From contig NZ_CP033433.1 in NCBI RefSeq assembly GCF_003713065.1, forward strand, positions 3,287,001 to 3,351,000: DNA of 64,000 nt, read 5' to 3'. Position 1 is the stretch's first letter, and the number at the start of each line of letters is the position of its first letter. The position numbers and the translations under genes are program-made. Under the pieces are notes generated by a model that was not told where the DNA came from, searched no databases, and saw nothing but the letters and a program-made list of their open reading frames with translations. This document shows positions 10,327-18,875 of the stretch, piece after piece. The stretch comes from Cohnella candidum (GTDB lineage: Bacteria > Bacillota > Bacilli > Paenibacillales > Paenibacillaceae).

Positions 10327-11892
10327 TTATTCCCCCGCTGCCGCAGCCTTGCCGATTCTCCGCGCGGTCAACAGGACGCCGTTGCAGGCGGATACGTAAG
10401 CCCGCGCCGCGGCCAGGATGATATCCCGATGGACCGCCGTCCCCTGGTACCTTTCCCCTTGATGCTGCACGGTGACGACGGCTTCCCCGAACGCGCCTTC
10501 CCCGGTAGACAACGAGTGCAGCTCCAAATCCTCGAACTCGGCATCCACCGGCACCGCTTGCCGGATGCAATGGATGACCGCCTCCAGCGGTCCTTCGCCG
10601 GAAGCCGCGAACGTACCTTCGGAGCCGTCCTCCCGGCGCACCGTCACGGAAGCGATGCGGGTACGCTGCGAGCCCGCCAGCACCTGCAGGTCGACCAGCG
10701 AGTAGGGCTCCGTCACCGTATCCGTAGATTCGCCGACCAATTGCAGCAGGACGTCGTCCGTAATGATTTTCTGCTCATCCGCCTTCGCTTTGAATCGGGT
10801 ATACAGCTCTTCCATTTCCCCGTCCTCAAGGCGGAAGCCGTATTCCGCGATCCGGTGCTTGATGGCGTGCCGGCCGGAATGCTTGCCCAGGATGATCATG
10901 CTGCGCGGAATGCCCATCGCTTCGGGATCCATGATTTCGTAGGTATTGCGGTTTTTGAGCAGGCCGTCCTGATGGATGCCGGATTCGTGCTGGAACGCGT
11001 TACGCCCGACGATCGGCTTGTTGAACGCGATCGGAAAATGCATCGTGCGGCTGACCAGCCGGGACGTCTCGTAAATGTGCTCCGGCTGGATGCCGGTTTC
11101 CACGCCGAGGGAATCTCCCCGCGTGTGGATCGCCATGACCAGCTCCTCCAGCGAGCAGTTGCCCGCTCGTTCGCCGATGCCGTTGACGCACACCTCGACC
11201 TGCGTCACCCCGTGCCGGATCGCGGCCAAACTGTTCGCGACGGCGAGTCCCAAGTCGTTGTGGCAGTGCGTGCTGTACGCGACTTTATCGCCGCCGCGCA
11301 CGTTTTGGCGGATGCGGGTGAACATGGGGCCGAATTCCTCCGGCAGCGCGTAGCCCATCGTGTCCGGCACGTTGATGACCGTTGCGCCCTCGTCGATCGC
11401 CGACTCGATGACGCGATAGAGAAACTCCTCGCTCGAACGGGAAGCGTCCATCGGCGAAAACTCGATTTCGTCGACGAATTGTTTGCCGTACGCGACCATG
11501 TCGCGAAGCACGCGGATGACCTCGTCCTGCGTTTTGCGCAACTGGAAGTCGAGGTGGATCTGGGACGACGAAATGAACAGGTGCAGGCGACGTTTGGCGG
11601 CATCCCGCGTAGCGGCCACGGCCGCGTCGATGTCTTCCTTCACGCAGCGGGCGAAACCGGCGATTTCTACACCCTGCAGTTCCCGGGAAATTTGCTGAAT
11701 CGCTTGGAATTCGCCGGGACTGGAGATCGCGAAGCCGGGCTCGATCACGTCGACGCCCAAGCGGGCCAACTGGCGGGCAATGACGATTTTCTGCTCCGGT
11801 TTGATGGATGCGCCCGGCGCCTGCTCGCCGTCACGGAGCGTCGTATCGAAAATGCGAATGCGGCGCTTGGCTTGCGTGTTTTCTTGATTCAT
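10327..11892 (-). CDS. leuA: 2-isopropylmalate synthase
   Basis: First committed enzyme of leucine synthesis (acetyl-CoA plus 2-ketoisovalerate). The 521-aa length is normal. The DRE-TIM catalytic start [17 protein letters not shown], the metal-binding THCHNDLG, the [14 protein letters not shown] segment and the C-terminal allosteric LeuA dimer domain (from about residue 390, [18 protein letters not shown]) are all present. The ATG at 11892 has AGGAGG upstream. The transcript leader of about 720 bases carries two T-boxes with Leu (CUC) specifiers, so expression should rise when tRNA-Leu is uncharged. No leuBCD or ilv genes follow. Confidence 0.95.
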   Translation of the reverse strand: MNQENTQAKRRIRIFDTTLRDGEQAPGASIKPEQKIVIARQLARLGVDVIEPGFAISSPGEFQAIQQISRELQGVEIAGFARCVKEDIDAAVAATRDAAKRRLHLFISSSQIHLDFQLRKTQDEVIRVLRDMVAYGKQFVDEIEFSPMDASRSSEEFLYRVIESAIDEGATVINVPDTMGYALPEEFGPMFTRIRQNVRGGDKVAYSTHCHNDLGLAVANSLAAIRHGVTQVEVCVNGIGERAGNCSLEELVMAIHTRGDSLGVETGIQPEHIYETSRLVSRTMHFPIAFNKPIVGRNAFQHESGIHQDGLLKNRNTYEIMDPEAMGIPRSMIILGKHSGRHAIKHRIAEYGFRLEDGEMEELYTRFKAKADEQKIITDDVLLQLVGESTDTVTEPYSLVDLQVLAGSQRTRIASVTVRREDGSEGTFAASGEGPLEAVIHCIRQAVPVDAEFEDLELHSLSTGEGAFGEAVVTVQHQGERYQGTAVHRDIILAAARAYVSACNGVLLTARRIGKAAAAGE

Positions 11893-11941
11893 GGGAAAAA
11901 CCTCCTTGGAATGTGGGTTTCGCAAATTCTCCGGAGACGAC

Positions 11942-12293
11942 AAAAAGCCCGTCGTCTCCTAGTCGCGCTAGAGACGACGGGCCTTTGGGCCGCCGCGGTA
12001 CCACTCTGCTTGGAGGTTTCGTCTTCCGGTGACGAAACGGTTCTCCCTCTCCTGCGCCGGGTTCGCGCCGTCCGGACGGCGTGAACCCGGCGAGCGCCCG
12101 ATATCGGGGGCCGGCCGTAACGGATTACTTCGGACAACGCGGCTTGCGCCTGCTGCTGCCGTTTTTTCCGTTCCGCTCCCGGACGAGTTCGGATGCCTTT
12201 TCGGCTGCGTCGCACCGACCCGCAGCTCTCTGCTTGGAACCCCTGTGAGAGTTCCATTTTCCAAGGCCTTTCCTACTGCTTCCGTTCATCGCG
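11942..12293 (-). promoter_or_regulatory. T-box riboswitch, proximal, leucine specifier
   Basis: Reading on the minus strand: Stem I with AGAGAG and a GGGT-GGTG apical loop, specifier CTC at 12187-12185 (Leu) followed by the GGGAGCGG segment, then the antiterminator bulge TGGTACCGCGG at 12003-11993. A perfect 11-bp terminator stem (11948-11958 with 11971-11981) follows, with a TTTTT tail at 11946-11942. It ends 50 bases before the leuA start. Uncharged tRNA-Leu would favour antitermination. Confidence 0.92.
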
Positions 12294-12334
12294 TTGTGGA
12301 TGTGTTTTATGACTGGCGGCGGGACCGGAAAATC

Positions 12335-12611
12335 AAAAAAGCCCGCACGTCTCTTCTGCAAGAGACGGCGGGCCTGTCGGCCATCCGCGGTACCACTCTC
12401 ATTGACGCCGAAGCGTCCACTCGATACCCGATCACGGGGGTCAGCCGTTCCGGCGTACGAGGCCGTGAGGCCTTCCGCCGATCCGCTCCCAGGCGAGCTT
12501 CGGGGTTCCCTTCCGCTGCGTTGCACCAACCCGCAGCTCTCTGTGGTCCGGGCGTTACCCTACTGTTCCTGATCTTCGCGTTTGAATTCCTTATGTTCCC
12601 ATACGGGATTG
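12335..12611 (-). promoter_or_regulatory. T-box riboswitch, distal, leucine specifier
   Basis: A second complete T-box lies directly upstream of the proximal one. It has a Stem I apical region AGAGAGCTGCGGGTTGGTG, specifier CTC at 12497-12495, and the same GGGAGCGG landmark at the same distance. The antiterminator TGGTACCGCGG is at 12395-12385, and a terminator hairpin (12341-12355 with 12360-12373) is followed by TTTTTT. It begins a few bases after the consensus promoter at 12618-12646. I see no strong promoter between the two T-boxes, so they probably act in series on one RNA. Confidence 0.92.
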
Positions 12612-12617
12612 GTCTTT

Positions 12618-12646
12618 ATTATATTCACCGGAAAATGTTCTGTCAA
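12618..12646 (-). promoter_or_regulatory. Consensus SigA promoter of the leuA leader
   Basis: On the minus strand TTGACA (12646-12641), exactly 17 bases, then TATAAT (12623-12618): a perfect match to the vegetative consensus. The -35 box starts one base after the tsaD stop codon. Confidence 0.92.
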
Positions 12647-12647
12647 T

Positions 12648-13706
12648 TCAGTCTTCACCTACGGACGCGGATTTTTTTACAGACCAGTCTTCCAGCGGCA
12701 TTTGGGGGTCCGCTTTCATGTCCAGCGAAGTGAACTCCCCCCGGCGCCACTTCAAATCCGCTGCGGCGGCGATCATGGCGGCGTTGTCCGTGCAGAGCGA
12801 TAACGGCGGAATCAGCAAAGGCAGCCCCGCCTCTTCGCACAGCCGCGACAGCCGCTCCCGCAATCCGCGGTTTGCGGCTACGCCGCCGCAAAGCAGCATT
12901 TGGCGCACGCCGAATTCGGCCGCCGCCCGCATCGCTTTGCCGGTGACGACTTCGACCGCCGAAGCTTGGAACCCCTTGGCCAGTGCCGCTGCGTTGAGCT
13001 CTTCGCCCTTCATGTTCGCGCGGTTGATCTCGGCGAGAACCGCGGATTTGAGCCCGCTGAAGCTGAAGTCGTAGGAGTCCGGCTCGAGCCAGGAACGCGG
13101 CAGCTCGATTTCGGCTTCGGCTTCCTGAGCGAGCCGGTCCACATGCGGACCCCCGGGATAAGGGAATTTCAACGCCCGGGCGACTTTGTCGTACGCTTCG
13201 CCGATCGCATCATCCCGCGTCCGCCCAATTATTCGGAAGCTGCCCTCGCTTTCCAGCAATACCAGTTCGGTATGGCCGCCGGAAACGACGAGCGCCATCG
13301 CCGGGTAAAGAATTTCGCCGATGAGCCGGTTGGCGTAGATATGTCCGGCGATATGGTGCGTGCCGATCAGCGGAACGTCGAGCGCGAAAGCGAGCGTCTT
13401 AGCCGCCACCACGCCGACGAGAAGAGCCCCGACAAGACCGGGCCCCTGCGTGACGGCTACGGCATCGATGCGTTCCAAGCCGACGTCGGCATTTCGAAGC
13501 GCCTCCTCCGCGATCGCCGTGATGCTCTCCACGTGCTTCCGGGAAGCGATCTCCGGCACGACGCCGCCGAATTGCCGATGCGTGTCGATTTGGCTGGAAA
13601 CGAGATTCGAAAGCACTTCCCGCCCGTTTCGCACCACCGCGACCGAGGTTTCGTCACAGCTGGTTTCGATCGCGAGGAGATAATAATCGGACGATTCGGA
13701 GAACAT
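12648..13706 (-). CDS. tsaD: tRNA t6A threonylcarbamoyltransferase TsaD
   Basis: Catalytic subunit that transfers threonylcarbamoyl to A37 of ANN-decoding tRNAs, acting with TsaB and TsaE. It is an ASKHA fold of 352 aa. Signatures are [22 protein letters not shown], the metal-binding [10 protein letters not shown] and [11 protein letters not shown]. The ATG at 13706 matches the usual short N-terminus; a TTG six codons upstream is an alternative and neither has a strong ribosome site. It is last in the thiL-tsaE-tsaB-rimI-tsaD operon. Confidence 0.95.
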   Translation of the reverse strand: MFSESSDYYLLAIETSCDETSVAVVRNGREVLSNLVSSQIDTHRQFGGVVPEIASRKHVESITAIAEEALRNADVGLERIDAVAVTQGPGLVGALLVGVVAAKTLAFALDVPLIGTHHIAGHIYANRLIGEILYPAMALVVSGGHTELVLLESEGSFRIIGRTRDDAIGEAYDKVARALKFPYPGGPHVDRLAQEAEAEIELPRSWLEPDSYDFSFSGLKSAVLAEINRANMKGEELNAAALAKGFQASAVEVVTGKAMRAAAEFGVRQMLLCGGVAANRGLRERLSRLCEEAGLPLLIPPLSLCTDNAAMIAAAADLKWRRGEFTSLDMKADPQMPLEDWSVKKSASVGED

Positions 13707-13745
13707 TTTCGCAAGCAGCCCCAATCTTCAGTATTCGATCCCGTT

Positions 13746-14279
13746 CTACTCTTCGGATAACTCCGCCGCGCCGGCCGTTTCCGAATCCGCGTCCTTGGCG
13801 TCCGGCTCGAGCTCGGCCCACATGATGAGCGCGTCTTCCTGATTGTCCGAATAATAGCGCGGGCGCAGCCCGGACGGGTAAAATCCTAACTTCCGATACA
13901 AGGACTGCGCGGTATTGTTGGATACGCGAACCTCGAGCGTCATGCGCTTGGCGCCCAGCCACGAGGCCGTCCGCATCAACTCGCGCAGCAGCAGTTCGCC
14001 TAATCCTTGTCCCCGATAAGGCTCGCGGATCGCGATATTCGTGACATGCGCCTCGTCCACGATCAGCCACATGCCGCCGTAACCCAAAATCGCACCGTCT
14101 CGTTCCAGCACCATATAGCGGGCAAAGTGATTTTGCGTCAATTCCGTGCGGAAAGCTTCTTCCGACCATGGCGCGGTAAACGATTCGCGTTCGATTTGCA
14201 CGATCGTCCCGACGTCGTCCAAGGTCATGCCCCGAAATACGAGTTCTTCGCTTTCCGTCCGGTTCTCCCGCTCCTCCAT
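13746..14279 (-). CDS. rimI: Ribosomal protein S18 alanine N-acetyltransferase RimI
   Basis: A 177-aa GNAT-fold enzyme. It has the acetyl-CoA binding loop IREPYRGQGLGELLLREL (R/Q-x-x-G-x-G type), TLEVRVSNNTAQSLYRKLGF and RYYSDNQEDALIMW, all typical of RimI. The ATG lies four bases past the tsaB stop and is preceded by GGAGGG. The position between tsaB and tsaD is the conserved Firmicute arrangement. The acidic C-terminal tail of about 20 residues is not part of the fold. Confidence 0.92.
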   Translation of the reverse strand: MEERENRTESEELVFRGMTLDDVGTIVQIERESFTAPWSEEAFRTELTQNHFARYMVLERDGAILGYGGMWLIVDEAHVTNIAIREPYRGQGLGELLLRELMRTASWLGAKRMTLEVRVSNNTAQSLYRKLGFYPSGLRPRYYSDNQEDALIMWAELEPDAKDADSETAGAAELSEE

Positions 14280-14280
14280 G

Positions 14281-15075
14281 TCAATCCCTCCGGGCCGCGG
14301 CCAACTTGACTTCCGCTTCCGTCATCTGCGTGTAATTCGGAACGAACGCATGGACGCTTTCGCGCTCTCCCAGCCGGAAACGCGCAACCGCGAGCTTCCC
14401 GAGCGCCCCGGCTTCCATGGCATACGACAGCGTCCGGACCGGCACGCCGCCGTCCGGTTCCGCTTGGAACTTCTCCGCGTGCGGTTCGGTCTCTCCGACG
14501 AACAGGATTTCCACTACCCGACCGTCGTCCGCGGCCTCCTGCCGCAGCTTGTCCGCCCAATCGCCAGCCATGCGGATGCCGTCTGCATCCCGCCGTTCCC
14601 AGCCGCCGGCGCCGTCCGCAGCGAAACAAGCCGTATAAACCTGGCCCCGCCGGGCATCCATGGCTGGCACGACCCATACCTGTCCGGCCCCAAGGCCCGA
14701 ACGGCCCGCGGAATCCGAACCCCAAGCGCCGAAAGCAAGCGCCTCCAGGCTGGAGATGCCGAGCAGCGGCTTGTTCCAAGCCCAAGCGAGCGTTTTGCCG
14801 ACGGAGACGGCGATCCGGACGCCCGTGTAAGATCCCGGCCCCTGCCCGACTGCGATCGCGTCCAGCCCATCCGCCGTTAAACCGTTGTCGGCCAGCAGGC
14901 GCTTGATCTCCGGAACGATCAGGACGGAATGGTTGCGCTCCGCGAAGGATTGCACGGTATCCAGCACGACGCCGTCCCTCACGACCGCGGCCGCGAGCGA
15001 AGCCGTTGATGTATCGAACGCGAGAACCGTGACCGGCTTACCCGGCGGCGTTCCCGCGGATGGTGCGGTCGTCAT
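14281..15075 (-). CDS. tsaB: tRNA t6A dimerisation partner TsaB
   Basis: A non-catalytic ASKHA paralogue of TsaD (264 aa), with VLAFDTSTASLAAAVV at the N-terminus and IAVGQGPGSYTGVRIAVSVGKTLAW. It nucleates the TsaBDE complex. The ATG at 15075 has GGAGGAGG upstream and overlaps the tsaE stop (ATGA); a longer upstream reading would lie inside tsaE. Compared with B. subtilis TsaB it has an enlarged Gly/Ala-rich central segment. Confidence 0.94.
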   Translation of the reverse strand: MTTAPSAGTPPGKPVTVLAFDTSTASLAAAVVRDGVVLDTVQSFAERNHSVLIVPEIKRLLADNGLTADGLDAIAVGQGPGSYTGVRIAVSVGKTLAWAWNKPLLGISSLEALAFGAWGSDSAGRSGLGAGQVWVVPAMDARRGQVYTACFAADGAGGWERRDADGIRMAGDWADKLRQEAADDGRVVEILFVGETEPHAEKFQAEPDGGVPVRTLSYAMEAGALGKLAVARFRLGERESVHAFVPNYTQMTEAEVKLAAARRD

Positions 15076-15578
15076 CGTATTTCCTCCTCCGGGGCGAGCC
15101 TCAATTCCCTGCACCAAGCCTCGTACTTGTCCCCCACCGGAAGGCAGCGGATGCGGCGGGACGTCGGTCCTGTATGTACCAATACGAGATGAAGCCGGTC
15201 GGGAGGCAGCAGCGGCTCGATCAACGAAGCCCACTCCACGAGGCAGACGCCGTCGCCTAAGAAATATTCGTCCAACCCCAGCTCGTCGGCCTCAGCCATG
15301 GAAAGCCGGTAAACATCCATATGGTAAAAGGGCAGTCTGCCGCCTTCGTATTCTTTAATGATCGTAAACGTAGGGCTGTTGACGATGCCCGGAACGCCGA
15401 GCGAGGCGGCGAACGCTTGGGAGAAACGGGTTTTGCCCGCTCCGAGGTCTCCATCCAGCGCAAGCACGGTGCCTGCCTCGGCTTTCCGTGCCAGGGCGGC
15501 GGCGAATGCCGCGGTATCGGACTCAGACTCGGCCTCCTTCACGTACCAGACCGATTGGCCGTTCCTCGACTGCTCCAT
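15072..15578 (-). CDS. tsaE: tRNA t6A ATPase TsaE
   Basis: A 168-aa P-loop ATPase that powers the TsaBD cycle. Walker A GDLGAGKT near residue 44, NSPTFTIIKEYEG (switch region) and HMDVYRL plus VEWAS (Walker B-like) are all present. It lies eight bases after thiL and overlaps tsaB by four bases. Confidence 0.95.
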   Translation of the reverse strand: MEQSRNGQSVWYVKEAESESDTAAFAAALARKAEAGTVLALDGDLGAGKTRFSQAFAASLGVPGIVNSPTFTIIKEYEGGRLPFYHMDVYRLSMAEADELGLDEYFLGDGVCLVEWASLIEPLLPPDRLHLVLVHTGPTSRRIRCLPVGDKYEAWCRELRLAPEEEIR

Positions 15579-15586
15579 TTTGCCGA

Positions 15587-16618
15587 CTATCCCTTCGTAA
15601 AATGATTATAGCCCCGTTTGGCGATCGGCTTGCGCGCCCGCCCGGGATCCTGCGAGTCCAAATAAACGCCGGGAGAACCGCTCTCCGTTTCCCCGATGAC
15701 GAAAAAAGGCAGGCCTTCGGCGCGGAACCGCGTTTGAATGGCCTCCGCGTTCCGACGTTCGGCGGTTCCGAGCAGCACGTAATCCTCTCCTCCGTAGAGC
15801 ATCCATTCGAGAGGATCCATCCGGCAAGCCGAGGCGTAAGCGGCCAATTCGCCGGACAACGGCAGCCGGTTTTCGTGAAGCACAAGGGTTACGCCTGAGG
15901 ATTCGGCAATTTCCCAGGCTTCGCTCGCCAGCCCGTCGCTGACGTCGTTCAGCGAAGTCGCCCAACCTTCGTCCGCCAGGATCCGGCCCGCCGACACGGA
16001 CGGAACGGGCTTTCGGTGCGCCCTGACCAGCCGTTCCGGAGGAAAGGGAGGAACCCGGCCTCCTTCGCCGGGCGGAAGCATGCCGTACAACCCGCCCGCC
16101 GACAAGCCGACGGGACCGGTGACGAACACGATTTCGTCCGGGGACGCGCCGCTCCGGGTAACGGCCCTGCCTGAAGGAACGGCGCCGGTCAACGTGACCG
16201 CGACGACCAGATGCCGGCGGGAAACGGTCGTATCTCCTCCGACCACCGCGATTCCGTACTGATCCGCACACTCGTAGAATCCGTCATAGAGGGAGGCCAT
16301 GCGCTCCGGCCCCCAGGCAGAGGGAACGCTTACGGAAATGAGCGCGTGCAACGGCTTGCCGCCCATGGCCGCGATATCGCTGACATTGGCGGCAAGCGCT
16401 TTGTATCCGATATCCGCATCCTCCATCGTTTCGGGGAGAAAGTGGATTTCTTCGACCATCGTATCCATGGCGAGAAGCAGGTCGTGTCCCTGCTCGGGGG
16501 ACACCACCGCGGCGTCGTCGCCGATGCCCGTTTTCACGCCCGCGAGCGCCAGCCGTTCCGCGGATTGGCGGCCTGCTGTCCAACTTCGGATCAGCGCGAA
16601 TTCGTCCGGTGAGGGCAC
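15587..16618 (-). CDS. thiL: Thiamine-monophosphate kinase
   Basis: Phosphorylates thiamine monophosphate to the pyrophosphate cofactor. A PurM-like fold of 343 aa with GIGDDAAVV, the metal-binding DTMVEEIHFLP, AANVSDIAAMGG, VVGGDTT and YGGEDYVLL. The start is a GTG with GGGGAAC seven bases upstream. It is first in the thiL-tsa operon. Confidence 0.95.
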   Translation of the reverse strand: MPSPDEFALIRSWTAGRQSAERLALAGVKTGIGDDAAVVSPEQGHDLLLAMDTMVEEIHFLPETMEDADIGYKALAANVSDIAAMGGKPLHALISVSVPSAWGPERMASLYDGFYECADQYGIAVVGGDTTVSRRHLVVAVTLTGAVPSGRAVTRSGASPDEIVFVTGPVGLSAGGLYGMLPPGEGGRVPPFPPERLVRAHRKPVPSVSAGRILADEGWATSLNDVSDGLASEAWEIAESSGVTLVLHENRLPLSGELAAYASACRMDPLEWMLYGGEDYVLLGTAERRNAEAIQTRFRAEGLPFFVIGETESGSPGVYLDSQDPGRARKPIAKRGYNHFTKG

Positions 16619-16678
16619 GGTAGGTTCCCCTTTGCCAAGAGTTTGTCCTTAATTATATCGGGGTACGTCCGAACATGC

Positions 16679-16710
16679 AAAACCCGCTGCGCGGACGCGC
16701 AGCGGGTTTC
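16679..16710 (-). terminator. Terminator after the Q/S-rich gene
   Basis: ACCCGCTGCGC (16682-16692) pairs perfectly with GCGCAGCGGGT (16697-16707), followed by TTTTGC on the minus strand. It separates the Q/S-rich gene from thiL. Confidence 0.75.
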
Positions 16711-16726
16711 TTGCGGTGAACTCCGC

Positions 16727-17377
16727 TTATTGGAACGAGCGGTAGGAGCCGCCGACGATGGAGGAAGTCATCGGGGAAGCGAAGCCGGAAGAAGCTTGGC
16801 TTCCGAAAGAACCGGACTGGCCGATCGAGCCGGATTGTCCAAGGGAGCTCGAGCTTCCCGAAAGGGCGGAATGAGCGATCGAGCTCGTGATGCCGGAAGT
16901 AGGGGAATGGATGGCTTGGGAAGATCCCGACATACCGGAAGAACCGCCGAAAGAACCGGACTGGCCGATCGAGCCGGAAATGCCGGATTGGCCGATCGAG
17001 CCGGACAGACCGGATTGGGATTGGCTAAACGACGAAGGGACGTAAGAGGATTGCCCGAATTGCGATTGACCGAACTGGGATTGGCCGTACTGGCCCATTC
17101 CAATCGAGGAAGCGTTCAGGGCCGACTGGGAAATTTGCTGGCAAAGTTGTTGCAAGTGCTGAAGCTGTTGTACGGCCATTTCATGCGTGTGGATCATGTT
17201 TTGGATCGTTTGCGCGGTTTGACGTTCACGCTGCACGAGGCGATCCAGTTCACGGGCGTTCTGCTCTTCCGTTTGTGCCATTTGTTGATACATATGCGTG
17301 GACTGGTTCGTCTGGTTGATCATTTGACGAATCATTTGATCGCATTGCGACGTCAAACCGGAAATGTTTTGGTACAA
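16727..17377 (-). CDS. Glutamine/serine-rich repeat protein of unknown function
   Basis: The 216-aa product has two parts. Residues 1-90 are a Gln/His/Met-rich helical, probably coiled-coil segment (MYQQMAQTEEQNARELDRL, HEMAVQQLQHLQQLCQQ). Residues 90-216 are low complexity, with repeats of the type SGSIGQSGSFG and GQSQF. There is no signal peptide or membrane segment. The start is a TTG with AAGGG upstream. The composition resembles spore-coat or cell-surface structural proteins, but I do not recognise the family. It lies upstream of thiL with its own terminator. Confidence 0.75.
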   Translation of the reverse strand: MYQNISGLTSQCDQMIRQMINQTNQSTHMYQQMAQTEEQNARELDRLVQRERQTAQTIQNMIHTHEMAVQQLQHLQQLCQQISQSALNASSIGMGQYGQSQFGQSQFGQSSYVPSSFSQSQSGLSGSIGQSGISGSIGQSGSFGGSSGMSGSSQAIHSPTSGITSSIAHSALSGSSSSLGQSGSIGQSGSFGSQASSGFASPMTSSIVGGSYRSFQ

Positions 17378-17456
17378 GCGGAATCATCCCTTCGTTTTTG
17401 GGTTCGGTTCAAAACCTCAAATAGTATGCCGAAGGGATACGCCGCGTATTCGGTTT

Positions 17457-17942
17457 TCAGGGCTGTTTAATCGGCGCATAAATGTCAAAATGAAAATCGT
17501 TGATTTCGTCCGCCGGGATATCGAATGGGTTGACCGGGTGCAGCGGGTTGGATTCGAAACCGAGGCTTCCTTCCTCGGTGTCACGTTCGTATGGACCGCT
17601 CCGGAACCAGGCGGAAAGCTCCTCATACGTTTCCCACATCCGCTGCTTATCGCCCCTTACCCGTATCCGGGCATAAGTCCGTGCCGGGAGCGAGACGGTT
17701 TGCAGGCCTTGCGGCAAACCCTCTGCATCTCGGATCTCCACTCCGACCCACAAAGTTTCCACGCCCGTCTTCCACTGCCATTCGGGAATGAACACGAGCC
17801 CGTTTTCTCGATCCGCCACTGCAGGATGATCAGCCAGGAGCACTTCTACCTGCTTCCATGCTTCGCGAACTTTGGCCCCGTCTCGGGGGACCTGGATGAC
17901 AGCGGCGAGCAGCGTCGGTCTTTCAACGATTTCTACGCTCAT
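17457..17942 (-). CDS. GyrI-like / AraC-type effector-binding domain protein
   Basis: The 161-aa product consists of a SHV2/GyrI-like domain alone, with no helix-turn-helix. Recognisable features are an alternating strand pattern, GLVFIPEWQW..TLWVGVEI, an LPARTYARIRVRG strand typical of these small-molecule-binding domains, and the FDIYAPIK terminus. Such stand-alone domains bind hydrophobic ligands or hydrolyse small adducts. Its ATG overlaps the stop of the VOC gene (ATGA), so the two are co-translated. Confidence 0.75.
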   Translation of the reverse strand: MSVEIVERPTLLAAVIQVPRDGAKVREAWKQVEVLLADHPAVADRENGLVFIPEWQWKTGVETLWVGVEIRDAEGLPQGLQTVSLPARTYARIRVRGDKQRMWETYEELSAWFRSGPYERDTEEGSLGFESNPLHPVNPFDIPADEINDFHFDIYAPIKQP

Positions 17943-18730
17943 GCCTTTCGCTCTCCTTTAGGGTGATCTTGCGTCACCATCAGTACGTTACCATCCGGAT
18001 CTTTCATGTTGAAATACGCGACCTCAGGCAGGCGCTCAATTCCATGTACGATCGTAAATCCGCAGGCTTCTGCCTCCTCGGCCGCCTTGCCGATATCAAA
18101 GGCGTTGAGCTTGAATAGGACGGGACCGCGCTCAGGCACGGGGACGCTCTCCATGCCGCGGGAATCGAGCATCAAATGCGTGCCATTGTCCAGGCGGAAC
18201 AGGTGGAGCAGACCGTAGCGATCTTCCTTGCGCACTGCCAGGCCGAGGAGTTTGGCGTAACGCTCCACCGCACCGTCCAAGTCCCTGACCCACAAAATGG
18301 CGGAATCCACGTGCGGGCTAAAGCTGCAATGGGTACGGCTGCCGTCGATGCCGCCGAAAGCCAGATGATAGCCGTCGGGATCCGAGACGATGAATTCCTT
18401 CCAGGGACCGCCTTCCGCATAAACGACCGGCTCGCGAGCGATCTCCGCCCCATTCGCGGTAAACTCGGCGTATAACTGGTCCAGCGCCATCCAATTCTCG
18501 ACATAGGCGTAAACGTCGACGCCCGTATCCTGCCCCGCTTCCGGCGGATTCGGATGGACGCCGGACGGCGCGGGCGACTGCTGCAGCTTCAGCGCGAGTC
18601 CCGTGAGACCGTCGCGCACCGCCCACCACTCCGTAACGTCGAACCCCAGCACCTCTCGGTAATAGCGCTGTGAACGCGCCAAATCCGATACCATGAGCAC
18701 GGCAAGGGAGCTTCCGATTTGTCTGGCCAT
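17939..18730 (-). CDS. Two-domain VOC (glyoxalase/bleomycin-resistance) protein
   Basis: 263 aa with two vicinal-oxygen-chelate repeats. The first starts AVLMVSDLARSQRYYREVLGFDV and ends FIVSDPDGYHLAFGG. The second starts AILWVRDLDGAVERYAKLLGL and ends NMKDPDGNVLMVTQ. Both repeats end in the usual DPDG-x metal or substrate strand. The substrate is unknown; glyoxalase, dioxygenase and drug-binding activities all occur in this superfamily. GAGAGGAG precedes the ATG. Paired with the GyrI-like gene it suggests detoxification of a small molecule. Confidence 0.85.
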   Translation of the reverse strand: MARQIGSSLAVLMVSDLARSQRYYREVLGFDVTEWWAVRDGLTGLALKLQQSPAPSGVHPNPPEAGQDTGVDVYAYVENWMALDQLYAEFTANGAEIAREPVVYAEGGPWKEFIVSDPDGYHLAFGGIDGSRTHCSFSPHVDSAILWVRDLDGAVERYAKLLGLAVRKEDRYGLLHLFRLDNGTHLMLDSRGMESVPVPERGPVLFKLNAFDIGKAAEEAEACGFTIVHGIERLPEVAYFNMKDPDGNVLMVTQDHPKGERKA

Positions 18731-18834
18731 AATCCCGATTCTCCTCTCTTCATTGGCCTATTAAAAACTCCAATGCGAATGTATATTCGCCTTTATAATG
18801 GAAAATCCTTCTTGTTTTCCGCAATCCGAACAAA

Positions 18835-18865
18835 GAAAAAAGCGGCTCCGATGCCGGAACCGCTT
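18835..18865 (-). terminator. Terminator after the PhzF-like gene
   Basis: AGCGGCTCC (18841-18849) and GGAACCGCT (18856-18864) pair with one G-U. The hairpin is followed on the minus strand by TTTTTTCTTTG. Confidence 0.8.
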
Positions 18866-18875
18866 GCCCGCAAGC

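Noticed and set aside
10075..12084. A 669-codon open frame on the plus strand opposite leuA
   Set aside because: It spans the DnaA boxes, the leuA antisense and the T-box. Its composition is that of an antisense frame.
12294..12334. A separate promoter between the two T-boxes
   Set aside because: Only a weak CATAAA with a poor -35 was seen; not enough to call.
16750..17100. A DNA-level repeat array
   Set aside because: The repeats follow the reading frame of the Q/S-rich protein and are explained by its repeated peptide.
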